Shown here: piece after piece, positions 1-10,274 of the stretch
Position numbering within the stretch: the first letter of the stretch is position 1
How the letters are laid out: each line of letters begins with the position of its first letter
Source of the DNA: Terana coerulea
Taxonomy: Eukaryota > Basidiomycota > Agaricomycetes > Polyporales > Phanerochaetaceae
Length of the DNA stretch: 22,959 nt
NCBI GenBank assembly: GCA_024811115.1
Contig: JAKOGH010000422.1
Location: forward strand, 1-22,959
Direction: 5' to 3'
Program-made: the position numbers and the translations under genes
The notes under the pieces: generated by a model
What the model was told of the DNA's origin: nothing
The model's database searches: none
Seen by the model: only the letters and a program-made list of their open reading frames with translations

Positions 1-73
1 TTGGTAGCCCATATTGGAGTGCGTCTTGGTCATTTTCCAATCATTTGTCTCGAGCTAACGCTTGGTACATCAG
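1..73 (+). other. 3' part of an intron of the septation kinase gene
   Basis: The sequence before position 74 does not continue the kinase reading and ends in an acceptor (ACATCAG). The next exon opens with TG, which completes the Met codon just before the conserved APE motif of the kinase activation segment. The upstream exons, with the kinase N-lobe and catalytic loop, lie outside the window. Confidence 0.7.
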
Positions 74-3000
74 TGGCTCCCGAAGTCATCGAGCAGTCAG
101 GCGCAACGACGGCCTCGGACATCTGGTCTGTCGGATGCACGGTTATTGAACTCCTTGAAGGCAAACCACCATATCACTTTCTCGACCCGATGCCCGCTCT
201 TTTTCCGTATTGTTCAAGATGATTGTCCACCCATTCCCGAAGGCGCGTCGCCAGTAGTGAAGGATTTCTTAATCCATTGCTTCCAGAAAGATTGTAACCT
301 TCGGGTGTCCGCTAAGAAGTTGCTCAGACATCCGTGGATGATGGCAGCGAAGAAGCAGATGGCTGGGAACAAGGCATCGACAGGCTCGGCTGGCCCGGAC
401 AGACGACCACTAAGTAACTACAACTATGATGAGGCCGTACTGAAAGTACAAGAGTGGAATGAAGCACTGAAATGTATGCTATTTTTCCTGCTAATGTCAC
501 TAATATTGATTGTTGTTTAGCTCCCTCTAAGCCTGCGAAGCATCCTCAAAGCGTCAGCATGCGGATAGTAATGGCCGGGGCTCTCCTCCTCTGGAGCCTC
601 TGAACTTTGGACTCTCTCCAGCGCCGGCACTACTGGCACCTCAAGCTCAGCAGCCACTTGGTGCCTTGCTGCAATCCAGCTCCTCTCGGACATTGTTAGC
701 CGGACCTTCGCTCGTAAAGGTTCCTCAGATACATACCCCTATGGGTCACATTCGTGAAACGCTGCCTATGCCGTTTATACTGCAGCAGCCGGAGGAGCAA
801 ACCGACAACTGGGATGATGATTTCGAGGAAGGGATTTCATTCACCAAGATACAAGGTATGTTGCGTGCTTATTTTCGCTTCTTGCCGTTGACAATTCTAT
901 CATAGCTTTGGAGAAGACCGCGTTGGAAGACGAGCAGGGGAAGCATGAGCATGAAGATAATGGTCAGACTATACGGCCCATTCGTAGTCCGGGAGTCGTG
1001 TCAGTACCATTACCCATCTCCAAGGCTCCTGCCGCCGAAATTGAACCCATCGCCGAAGACTTCTCCGACCTGGATTTTGCGGAAGATGATGACAACATGC
1101 AGGCGAAGGTGGCTAATTTCAAGGTCGGTCGGAAAGCCGTTTTATCCGCATATATGCCGCTAAATGCTATTTTCAGAAGAAGAACTCAGTTCGTCGAGGG
1201 CTTTTCCATCCAAATGACATCAAGACTGTCGGCTTGATGCCACCCTCACCTGGTCCCAAGACCGCACCCCTTCCAGGCCTTTCCCACAAATCGTCCAGAC
1301 CAGCACTCAATCCTCTACCACCAACTCCACATTCTGCCAATACTCCTGGCCGTGGGCACGGTCGCTCGTCGTCGTTTGTGGGGAATGGTGGCTCTGCAGG
1401 GCGCGCGGAGGCCAGACGTTTGTACAGCCAGCCAGAGTTCAGGAAGTACACCGAGGATGACGAAGAGGATTACGACGATATCTTCGACAAACCCAGTGAA
1501 AGTGGTAAGTCCTTCCCGAGCTGTCTGTGGGAATTATCCTTATTGCGGTTACTGGGTAGTATCTCAGCCCATGCAGACGTTACAGCTAAATACCCGCTTG
1601 TCAAACGAATCCTGGGTTTGTATCATACTACTCGTTGCATGCATGGTCATCTCACTCTTATCTCTTTAGCTCGGTGATGGCGACAGCGATGAGGATCCAT
1701 TTGCGGACGTACGTGACTGGGCCTTCGCGCAGAATGAAGCTGACGGTTAATGTGAGATAGATTGACGAAGGCTTCGCGGAAGAGGACCTGGAGTCTAATT
1801 TGCAGCGAGACAAGTATGCTCGGCTATGCAGTCAAGTAAACTTGCTTATAGACGAGTTGACCCCCTCGGCACCGGACTTCCAAGTAAGAGAAGCATGCGA
1901 CCAGCTGGTAAGATACCACATACCTGTAGTCCCGTACTTGCCACTAACATTTTTCGAAGTTGAACATCATTGTCGAAACACCAGAGATGCAGTCCCAGCT
2001 GGTGTCAGCGCATGGCATGCTTGCTATCATGGAAGTCCTAGAGGGCCGGATAACAAGAGATGTTGCTCTGAGGCTATTGCAAATAATCAATGCGGTAAGT
2101 TCTTATTCGTATCTTGCTCTTTACCTTTACCGCATCGCTGATGAGTGCACAGTTGGTGACCTCGGATATGGGTTTCTTGGAAAGTTTCTGCTTGATTGGG
2201 TATGTGCTTATCGCCTGTCTACGGGCTCAAATAGACTCAGATTCCGCTAGTGGAATCCCCGTTGTTATGGATTTTACCTCCAAGAGGCATTCCCCGAGTG
2301 CCGACTGGAGGCATCAAACTCATACGTCTCCTTTGCCATTCGTCTGTACTTACACTGCAGATGTTCATCTCGTGCGTCCCTTATTTCTGTCCTCCGTTCC
2401 CGTCTCATTGGCTGTTACGGGTGGCCTGTAGATGTCGAGGCCTCAAGGTCCTAGTGGATTTACTTGACGAGGACTACACAGAGCAGAGTCTGCTGGTCGT
2501 TCACGCCCTAAATGGAATCTGCAGTGTGTTTGAACTTCAAAGTCCAACGACGAAGAACGATTTCTGCCGAATGTTCATCAGAGAAGGCCTTTTGGACCCC
2601 TTGTCGTCGGCGCTGTTGAACATCATGGCAAGCCATGGTGACGTTGCCGCCACCGAGATGAACAAGAAGATCATTCAAATCATCTTAGTGTTTTGCCAAG
2701 TTTCACAGTCTGACATACATGTGCGTAATGCTTTGGGCACGCGGAAGGTTGTACGACGTAGGTATTGTTGTACTCATTTCCAGAGCGATTGAGCTCACGA
2801 TGCTTACTCACAGGTCTCCTACGTGCATGCGAGCTTTTGGAGCCAGAGCACCTCGTACACATGCTCAAGGCAGTCAAGCATCTTTCTATGAGCGCGACGC
2901 TTCTCGAGGTCCTGCAGAACGCTAATGCCATCGACATCCTTGTCAAGATACTGGACGAACAGAGCTCAGGTCCATACAGCACGGTACAGTTTTCTTCATT

Positions 3001-4078
3001 CCATTATCGAAGCCAGCTCATCCTTGGGTGACACAGGAAATGCAAAACCATGTTTTCCAGACATGTTACAACTTGTGTCGCTTGAACAAATCTCGACAGG
3101 AAGAGGCTGCCCAGGCCGGCATCATTCCATGCCTGAAGCGGGTGATTGAGTCCAAGTCGCCTCTCAAACAGTTCGCGCTTCCGATTCTTTGCGACTTGGC
3201 TGGCGCAGGAAAGAGCTGTCGAGTCTTGCTCTGGCAGAACGATGGGCTGTCTCTGTACTTGGGGCTGTTGGACGACCCGTACTTCCAAGTCAGTGCATTG
3301 GAAGCTATACTATCGTGGTAAATATCGTGTCCGGCCATCGTTAACTGCCTACGCTGACACATAGCTTAGGTTACAAGACGAGACAGCTCGGATAGAGGAT
3401 GAACTTCTCAAGCCCCAAGCCCTCGATGCACTACTGAAGTGCTTTGTGAATGCGAAGGCAAATTCCTTCGAGAACCTGTTGGACCCGTTGTCCAAGATTT
3501 GCCGTATCTCCAGCCCAATCACCATTGGAATCGCCAAGTCGCAGTTCTTCAAACGCATTATCGATAAGCTCAGCCACAGCAAGACTCTCGTCCGCCTCAC
3601 CCTCCTCCGTATTCTCCGTGCGGTGTGCGACGTCCATCCGAACCGCGCGATGCTCGTCGAGCGCTACGGCATCTATGACATCGTCGTCAAGCTGAGCAAA
3701 GACGATCAGGCCGTCCTTGTGCGCGAGATGGCACGGGACATCCTACCAAACTTGGCTCCCGCACTGAAGCCGCTCTCGAGCAGGATTGGCAAGGGGTCCG
3801 ACGGGCTGAAGAGTGCGATTGCGCCAAAGAAGAGGATGCGCAGGACGGCGTCCGAATCCGCAGCTTCTGTCGCGCCTACGTTCAGCAGCAGTCATATGCG
3901 ATCATCGACGAGACCCATCGGACTCTCCAGGGCAGCGAGGCAGCTGCCCACCGACTCCTCTTTACTCTCCGAAGAAGACTGCACTGGCACTTCACCACCG
4001 TCTCGTTCACCATCATCTCTTTCGCCACTGTCACGTTCACCACAGCTACGTTCACCACTATCACGCTCACCCAGATAG
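74..4078 (+). CDS. cdc7: Septation initiation network kinase, Cdc7/SepH type (3' part, frame-disrupted)
   Basis: Partial gene for the Ser/Thr kinase that acts with the Spg1 GTPase at the spindle pole body to trigger septation (family knowledge). Exons read here: 74-473, 532-855, 906-1123, 1177-1504, 1560-1615, 1670-1708, 1761-1907, 1960-2094, 2153-2199, 2251-2371, 2432-2757, 2814-2983, 3037-3317, 3370-4078. Visible parts in order: activation-segment APEVIEQ, subdomain [18 protein letters not shown]-lobe end [14 protein letters not shown], an acidic low-complexity linker, the conserved block [13 protein letters not shown], then a long helical repeat domain (for example [47 protein letters not shown]) and a Ser-Pro-rich tail. 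The frame breaks at a T5 run (201-205, +1) and twice by -1 near 2294 and 2320. Exon 2 is in frame only from an AAG acceptor at 531; a stronger TAG at 520 would need another frame break. Homology is very clear; integrity is not. Confidence 0.9.
4000..4075 (+). repeat. Degenerate repeat coding a Ser-Pro/Arg-Ser-Pro tail
   Basis: The last codons of the kinase gene are built from a degenerate ~12-15 nt unit around (T/C)CACGTTCACCA, giving repeated SRSP, SLSP and LRSP steps just before the stop. Each SP is a minimal proline-directed phosphorylation site, so the tail could be a CDK or MAPK target; that is inference. The repetitive DNA could also expand or contract. Confidence 0.6.
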
Positions 4079-4879
4079 CCGGCCATGTTCCCTGTTCTCC
4101 ACTCATTCCTCGATTCCTTTCTCCGTCCAGCAACTCTCGCTCTCGCTCGGCTCTCGTCGCACGCTCTACCGTACACGCACAATTATCATTCCTTATCTCT
4201 GCATACAAATGGATATTCTAATGTACAAGTAGTAATCGGGTTCCACGAGTACACCAGTCGCTTTCAATGAGATTATGAGCGGATTTGCTCACGCTGCTGC
4301 ATCGAAAGGAATCCTGGCGGCTCTTACCGATTACGCCGATTTGTAGATTTGACGCTCACTTTCCATATTCGGAGAAGCTTCCGATCAACCCGTAAGACGC
4401 TTGTACGCATTCCACTGCTTGTATCGATTCTATCACTTGGAACATTGCTGAAAGAATTATGGTGAGTTGCAACCTGCTTGCGTCTTTCTCATGAAGGGTT
4501 GGAACTCTTCTAACACCCATTACTATCATTTCTCACGTCCGGCGCCGGAGGCTGATGGAAACTCTGGTGAGTATAACCCAATCATCTGAATGCTGTCCGA
4601 GTCAACTCACGTTTAGTAAATTACAGTCTTTCTGCCTACCCTAACAGAATGCACTAAAAAAATGTGTATTGTCCTCTATTCTTGGCATAGACATATCCTC
4701 CGACCTCGCCCGCCTCTGTGCATGCTGACTCTGAGATGCGGGAATTCGTATGAGGGCTTACACCACCGTTGAAGTGCCGCACCATGAATCTTGAATAGAC
4801 GGCATACAGCATGGAGCCCGGAGCATAACTAGAGTCTGTCATTGCCGGTGTCCTAGGACCTACAGCGTGCAGGGTGCAG
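4079..4879. other. Intergenic, no gene seen
   Basis: Follows the kinase stop. The first ~200 bases are pyrimidine-rich and probably 3' UTR. Short open stretches here have no recognisable domain, no credible exon chain and no promoter context. No RNA gene was recognised. Confidence 0.5.
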
Positions 4880-4888
4880 CTGTCACGT
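4880..4888 (+). repeat. Target-site duplication, left copy
   Basis: CTGTCACGT immediately before the left inverted end. The same 9 bases directly follow the right end at 5819-5827. A perfect 9-bp duplication exactly at both element boundaries marks a transposition event. Confidence 0.8.
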
Positions 4889-4923
4889 CAGGCTCCAAAC
4901 CAGCACTGCCTTGCGTGCTCGTT
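4889..4923 (+). repeat. Left terminal inverted repeat (35 bp)
   Basis: Starts CAGGCTCCAAACCAGCAC, then GCCTTGCG and CTCGTT. Pairs with 5784-5818 with three mismatches. Confidence 0.8.
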
Positions 4924-5783
4924 CAAAACTAATTCTGAAAGAACGTGAACACTGAATGTGCCATGCCACATATTGAGTTCCCGCTGATGGCTCGCAGCCA
5001 CATTTCAAGCGCCGATGTATTTGAAACCCAGTTTTAACCTAAACACTTTGAAGAGCACGCAAGGCAGGCTGGCAAACAATGTCATGGGAATGCTTGGTAA
5101 GCAGGGCTCGCGTCTCATTCCAAGCGCTGTCGACTCCTGGTCCAGTCGAGTTCACCTGTGTCTTCGGCACTACGCTTTCTGTTGTCACTGCCACGCTTGC
5201 GGCACGTCAAGTACACTCCATCGAGGAGTTTCTGATCACCTTCCTAGCAATGAAGGATATGCAGGCTGTCCGACTTTACAGGAAGTATTCATGGCCAAGT
5301 TTTGTGAATTCATGGACACTTTGTCAGGGTATGCAAATCTCAAGTATTTACTTTTTTGTGTGTGCCACCAAGCTGCATATGAAAACCCCTCGCAGCCAAG
5401 GTAGCAGCTCTCAGAGACTAGAGTGCAGCACTGGCTAGCATTTCAGCGCCAAGGAATCTGGACTCTGTGCCGCAGCCTTACCATCTCAATGATCACTATC
5501 CACACAATAGTTGGCTGGCTGTCTGCCTTCTCACTTGAATATGGTCCTGTCCCAATGATTTTTAGTGCTCAGGAGTAGCATGTTGTTTACTAGGACGTGT
5601 CCTTCATGTGCTGAGCAGGACAGCGCGTCGAAGAGACACAGGCTACTTTGCTTACCAAGCTTTCCCACAACATTGTTTGCTAGCCGGCCTTGCGGCCTCT
5701 TCGTAAAATAAGGTTCAAAACTATAGTCACATGATGCATCGTAATCACATATGTGTCACGCACTATATAGAGGGATTTGGACA

Positions 5784-5818
5784 AACGAGACCGCAAGGCC
5801 GTGCTGGTTTGGAGCCTG
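5784..5818 (-). repeat. Right terminal inverted repeat (35 bp)
   Basis: Reverse complement reads CAGGCTCCAAACCAGCAC, G, GCCTTGCG, GT, CTCGTT, matching the left end at 32 of 35 positions. Confidence 0.8.
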
Positions 5819-5827
5819 CTGTCACGT
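5819..5827 (+). repeat. Target-site duplication, right copy
   Basis: CTGTCACGT directly after the right inverted end, identical to 4880-4888. Confidence 0.8.
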
Positions 5828-7410
5828 GAGGGTAACGCTTCAGGGTGGGATATGACAACTCGTTAACAATGTCTTAGATCCTAGATCAGTGCACAGCCGG
5901 TGCTGTTTTGGTTGTGCTGACTCACCAGCTGGCTGCATGTGCATATAAGGTATGTGCAGCTCTGCGATTCCACACACCCACTTGTAAGCTTTGACCGTGC
6001 ACTAAGTTCAAATGCCTATACTGATAACCTGCACACACCTTAGATCCTGCTCTCATCCTTGTGCTGCTGCATGGACGACTGGTATAAGTACACATTTTTG
6101 CCTCATACCCTGTTTGACTACTGACAGATGAATGCCAGCATGAGGAGAGGGAAAGAAGAGCTTTCAAGGACAGCAGTCAGTGGTGTGAATACAGTCGAGG
6201 CAGTGTGGCATTCACAAGGTGTGTTTCAGTGCCGGGTTCTTTGTTTCAGCTTAGGAATCTCATTCAGGGTCTCCGCAGGCATGCCGCATGTGAATTTGTA
6301 GCTAGCTTACACAAAAGGTGTTTTTACAACGTGCAACGCCCAAGATGTATCTATGCACAAAAATCCATTAAATAGTTTACAAGTGTTATTGGATAGAAAT
6401 GCGACAAGATATGAAAAATGTGCAAAATAATGGAAGAAATTTGGCATGATATAGCACGCAGAGCTGAGAATAATCTACAATCTGGCAAAATTTGCTCAGG
6501 CCGCAAGCAGTGGGATGGTTTCTCAACTTGGAACCAGCTTCTAACTCACTTGCATGCCGATTGCAAGATTATTATAAGTGTCACGCAAATGATCCCGGGC
6601 GACTACAGAGATTGGACACCTTTTGCCAATTTTACCGATTGTAAAACAATTGTAAGACAATTCTACCACTCAGGAGACACTTGTGTATATTCCAGACACT
6701 GTACAAGGTTATGGGAAATTTTGGGGTTTTTCTCGATGTGGCAAGACCTCGCTGAGGCCCGCGAAGCGTTGCAACCGACCACCATCCCTGGGCCACACCA
6801 CCTATTGGATGACCTTCCGTAAGGATTTTAGGATCTCTAAATGGCTGTAAAGCTAGATATGTTTTAGTCGGAGTTTTAAATCAATAAGGAGCCAATGAGA
6901 GGTTGAGAGCGAACAGAGAAATGATTCCAGGGGTCGCCACCATATGGACGGTTCCCGCGCAATCAACGACCAGTGATGCGTACCTTGCCGCCATCTGCCA
7001 AATAGGGCCATGTCGGTCATGCCGAGAAGAACATGGATCTTCCTGTCACAAATTCAGAGAGAAAGGCCCCACCCCAAGCTCACCAATGGTTGAAACTGTG
7101 TTTAGCTTTGTGTTGAGATAAAACGCTTGTGACTGATGGCCTTGCTTGACAAAATCTCGTTCAGAATCTTCTGAACACAAGGCAAATACAAGGCTGTAGA
7201 GTGTTGTACGCATGCTGGTTCATTGAATCATCCGGTGCTTCACATGTAAAGTAAGTTAAATGTGCTGCTTTACATGTTTTTGTGGCTATCCTGGCCTTTC
7301 CCAGCAGTCATTGCGCTGTAGGGAGGAAGCGGCCGGCTTCAGCGACCGAGCGCCTACCCAAGAATGGACGCCCACAGCCTTCACCTTCCTGATATGGTAG
7401 AGCTGCCGTA
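5828..7410. other. Intergenic, no gene supported
   Basis: About 1.6 kb with AT-rich patches and short open stretches. The longest on the plus strand (6418-6822) gives no recognisable domain or exon chain. A short inverted repeat CATGTAAAG / CTTTACATG lies at about 7243-7278. This may be old transposon debris or regulatory DNA; nothing allows a firmer call. Confidence 0.4.
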
Positions 7411-7417
7411 GGCCATC

Positions 7418-7571
7418 TACGGAGGGGGACCCCCTCCGTAAATTTCAGCCTGCAGAAGGCATCAACGAGTGAAACCAGGCGAAACCTGGTCAGGAACGCC
7501 GCTTTGCGTGTAGTGATGCCATCAGTCGATGCGGGAATGCCATAAGGCCTGCTCTGAGCTGACTTATGGCA
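7418..7571. repeat. Cluster of three hairpin-forming inverted repeats
   Basis: 7418-7440 is a perfect 11-bp inverted repeat around one base (TACGGAGGGGG-A-CCCCCTCCGTA). 7474-7490 reads ACCAGG-CGAAA-CCTGGT. 7538-7546 and 7563-7571 form TGCCATAAG / CTTATGGCA. Three stems within 154 bp, about 430 bp before the first transporter ATG, could be transposon remnant, a structured RNA or regulatory DNA. The sequence does not decide. Confidence 0.5.
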
Positions 7572-8005
7572 TCTCGGCATTGTGTTCCGTTCACTGTCCG
7601 CCCACTCTCTATTGGCTACAACTTCATTCTCCGAGCTGCTCTCCCATCAGATCACAGGTTTACGACGGTTTACAGCAGTTTACGGGCTGTAAAACCTTAC
7701 GGAAAGTCATCCATTTCTTCCGCTCTCTCGATTGCGATCTATCTCAATTGCTGTGGTCTGGAGCACGCACCCTCGACTGCGCATGTCTTTTAAATCTAAA
7801 AATGTTTCGCCGTGTCACACATGGCTCGTTACTTGCGGTCAGAACATCAGAACATACATACGTAAGCTGCGCGCGCCGGAAGACTGCAGTACGGGGTTCG
7901 ATGCTGCGCCTTGAAGCCGGTATTTACGTGCAGCGACGGGTCTGATATCTGGTCGCATTCGCAAGTCTCTCCTGGTTCCTGCAGAGGGTCCTCTAACCTG
8001 CACCC

Positions 8006-9812
8006 ATGGCAATACGGGACATGCTCTCAGCCATAAACGCATGGCGCGCACGCTCCGCTGCCGTTCTCCCTTTGGCCTTCCTCCAATCTCTCGCATTCGG
8101 GGTTGAAGGCCTATCTATAACGTACATCCTCCGCGACATTCGATGCGAAGAGTTCAAGGCGAGCCTGCCGCCTCACATACCAGAGACGGGCGATCTCTGC
8201 AGGTCACCTGAGGTGCAACGGGCATATTCAATGGACATTGCGATTTACACCGGGATTGCGATGGTGCTGAGCATTTTGGTGGCTGGTGCGTTTGGGACGC
8301 TGTCGGATTTGAGGGGCAGGAAGATGGCTATGGGTCTGTCAGGATTGCTGGTTATTTCTGGAGATGTCTGGCTGTTTTTATGCGGTGCGTTCAGTATCGC
8401 AAAATTCCATAGTTAATAGCTCACGCTGAAGGTTTTTCCTCCTCCTTCGAATTAGCATTTTATCAGCCATTTCGAAGACCGTGGTTGATGCAGATTGGGG
8501 CAGTGGCGCAAGGACTCGGCGGCGGCGCCCAAGTCACCATAGCAGCACACAACGCGTTCATAGCGGACACGTCCTCGCCGGCCGTCAGATCGTTCTACAT
8601 GGGTTTGGGCTTGGTTCAGTTCTGGGGGGTCGGCCAGGCCATCGGACCCCTGATCGCCGCCCCGCTCCTCGACAGGGGCCTCTACGCCCACAGCTATGGG
8701 ATTACTATCCTCTGTTGGGTGGCATATATGGGTTACCTCCTCTTGATCCTGCGGGAAACCAAGACTCCCACTGGAGGACTGACAGACGAGACGGATCCTC
8801 CGACCAGCGATCGTGAGGGCTGACGAAGGGTCCGCACTTCGACATATAAGTCGCTTCGCTCTGAAGTCGATGATCGATCCCCTCAAGATAATTTTCACTC
8901 ATACCAGCACTTTGATACCAGCATTGGCATTCTCAGGCATCGTGCTATCAACTGGCACCTTCGTCCTCATCATTCCATACTGCGACAGTAGATTCGGGCT
9001 TAGTCCTAGCGAGGTGAGCTTTGTTTTAAATGCAAATTAGATATACGGATGTTAACAGCACATCGCAGGCTGGTATCGTGTCCGCCGTCTTGTACGCGGC
9101 TCGAGCATTCTCTGTCCTCTGCGTCATTCCTTGCTTTGTCTTCATCTTTCAACAAGTGAAGAAATCAAAGATTTGCTCTCAGCGTGTTACTACTCCTTCA
9201 GTACAAGATGAGCAGACACCCTTATTGCAAGATAACACAAATCCCCAATCCGATACTCTTGAGTCGGATAGTGCGCAAGCAGAGGCTCCCACTGTGCAGG
9301 AAGACCAGGAGGCGTCAATCGCACAAGAACTCGTGATATCTCGCGCTGGGCTTATTCTGGACGCTGTCGGGATGCTCATGATTTGGCGGAGCAAGAATAC
9401 TCTGGAACTCTCATTCGGTGAGCATCGTCCTACTTATCTCACTGCCCACACCGCTGACCGCGGGTTTCAGCCTCCGCCGTGGGCTCTCTGGGCGCACCTG
9501 CAGGGCCATCGCTCCAGACCCTGCTGTCGTTGGGAGCACCTCCTGGCGAGACCGGCCGCGTCTTTGCTGGAATGGCCGTTCTGTCGTCTTTCGCGGTTTT
9601 GCTGCGCACGCCGGTATTCTTCCCTCTGTTCTACACCACCCTGGAGACCATGCCTGGAGCTGTATGGTGGCTCGGTGCAGTGAGTAGCCCTTTCTATTCA
9701 CATGGCAGGAAACGCTGACCTGGTCTTGTAGTCCATCTTAATTGCATGCAGTGCTTTGCTACTGTACCTGCGGCCGAGTCATTTCCAGAAAATAACGACT
9801 GCGAACGCTTAA
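8006..9812 (+). CDS. MFS transporter paralog 1 (one frame break)
   Basis: A 12-helix-type major facilitator superfamily membrane transporter. Exons: 8006-8384, 8456-9013, 9069-9417, 9471-9679, 9732-9812. Exon 1 has a first hydrophobic helix, a Cys-containing lumenal or extracellular loop, and the MFS motif A equivalent GTLSDLRGRK after helix 2. The second half has the GLSPSE|AGIVSA boundary and the conserved GSLGAPAG block. The start ATG lies in the context ACCCATGG. Intron positions and phases match the intact third paralog. Within exon 2 the frame changes in the central loop between about 8783 and 8820: the first frame stops at 8821 while helix 7 onward is in another frame. By comparison with paralog 3 the exon is off by one base modulo three. 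Substrate unknown; the family resembles drug:H+ or SLC46-like carriers, a weak inference. Pseudogene or sequence error is open. Confidence 0.8.
9210..9227 (+). other. Acidic dileucine motif EQTPLL in MFS paralog 1
   Basis: In the long hydrophilic loop of the second half of the protein, residues EQTPLL follow an Asp. The [DE]xxxL[LI] pattern is a known adaptor-binding sorting signal for vacuole/lysosome or endosome. The same motif stands in both other paralogs while the rest of the loop varies. Confidence 0.55.
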
Positions 9813-9901
9813 CTGAGACGTAGATGGAGAGTTTGGAGGATTGTACTCTCCTTGTTGCATTCTAGTGCACGTCGTTCGTCGCCCCATGTATACCCATACT
9901 C

Positions 9902-9912
9902 CACGTGATTGG
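9902..9912 (+). promoter_or_regulatory. E-box CACGTG next to an inverted CCAAT box
   Basis: CACGTG is followed directly by ATTGG, about 370 bp before the ATG of MFS paralog 2. Both are known binding motifs in fungi (bHLH factors; the HAP/CBF complex). Their adjacency is suggestive only. Confidence 0.3.
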
Positions 9913-10050
9913 CTCTCTTTTCACCTTGGAAGCTCTGAAGGAAACGCGCCTAAACTCCAGTACTTAAGCTGGATCAATGCCCTCATGTGTCTTGGCCCTT
10001 GGACAATAATTACGACCACGGTCTGCCCATCACCACCTCATTCATCTATG

Positions 10051-10274
10051 TGCCTGTACCTGACTTTGCTGCACCTCAGTGTGTCTCACAGGAGCGCTCT
10101 GCGGAGTTACATATGGCCTCATATGGCTCCTGAGACGCGAGCTGAGATTGTGGTGGACGTCGTGTCAGACGTTTGCTTATACACATTCTGCGGACCGTCT
10201 CGCGCCCAACATGGCTTTAAGGCCCGCTCGAGTGAAAATCGTCGGTGCGATTTCTCTCGACCCCGCCTCCGGCG
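10051..10274 (+). repeat. Upstream segment duplicated before MFS paralogs 2 and 3 (copy 1)
   Basis: Shares patches with 13918-14186: TTTGCTGC, the CGCTCTGCGG block, GAGCTGA and GACCGTCTCGC, in the same order and at roughly similar distance from the ATG. This shows that the duplication that made paralogs 2 and 3 included the upstream region. Confidence 0.6.

Larger units (their letters stand above)
4889..5818. mobile_element. Nonautonomous DNA transposon, 930 bp, Mutator-like by target duplication
   Basis: The element begins CAGGCTCCAAACCAGCAC and ends with the reverse complement of the same 18 bases. The inverted ends match at 32 of 35 positions by eye. It is flanked by the 9-bp direct repeat CTGTCACGT. 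A 9-bp duplication is typical of the Mutator superfamily; hAT elements usually make 8 bp, so the class is inference from size. The interior contains only short overlapping open stretches (5015-5438) without transposase motifs, so it would need an enzyme in trans. Near the right end, 5686-5720 repeats part of the left end (GGCCTTGCGG, then GTTCAAAACTA) in direct orientation, which may be a subterminal binding region. Confidence 0.8.

Noticed and set aside
2080..2260. Idea that the kinase frame change after 2251 is explained by another intron
   Set aside because: No GT-AG pair of usable length lies between the two frames; the middle segment ECRLEAS fits a third frame, which points to two one-base losses.
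5015..5438. Two overlapping open frames inside the 930-bp transposon, as a transposase remnant
   Set aside because: Neither shows transposase motifs, and their overlap in different frames suggests chance opening.
6418..6822. 134-codon open frame on the plus strand
   Set aside because: No recognisable domain, AT-rich and compositionally unlike the genes here, no promoter or splice continuation. Probably chance or old debris.
7893..7904. GGGGTTCGATGC resembling a tRNA T-arm
   Set aside because: No matching acceptor stem, D-arm or anticodon arm could be placed upstream.
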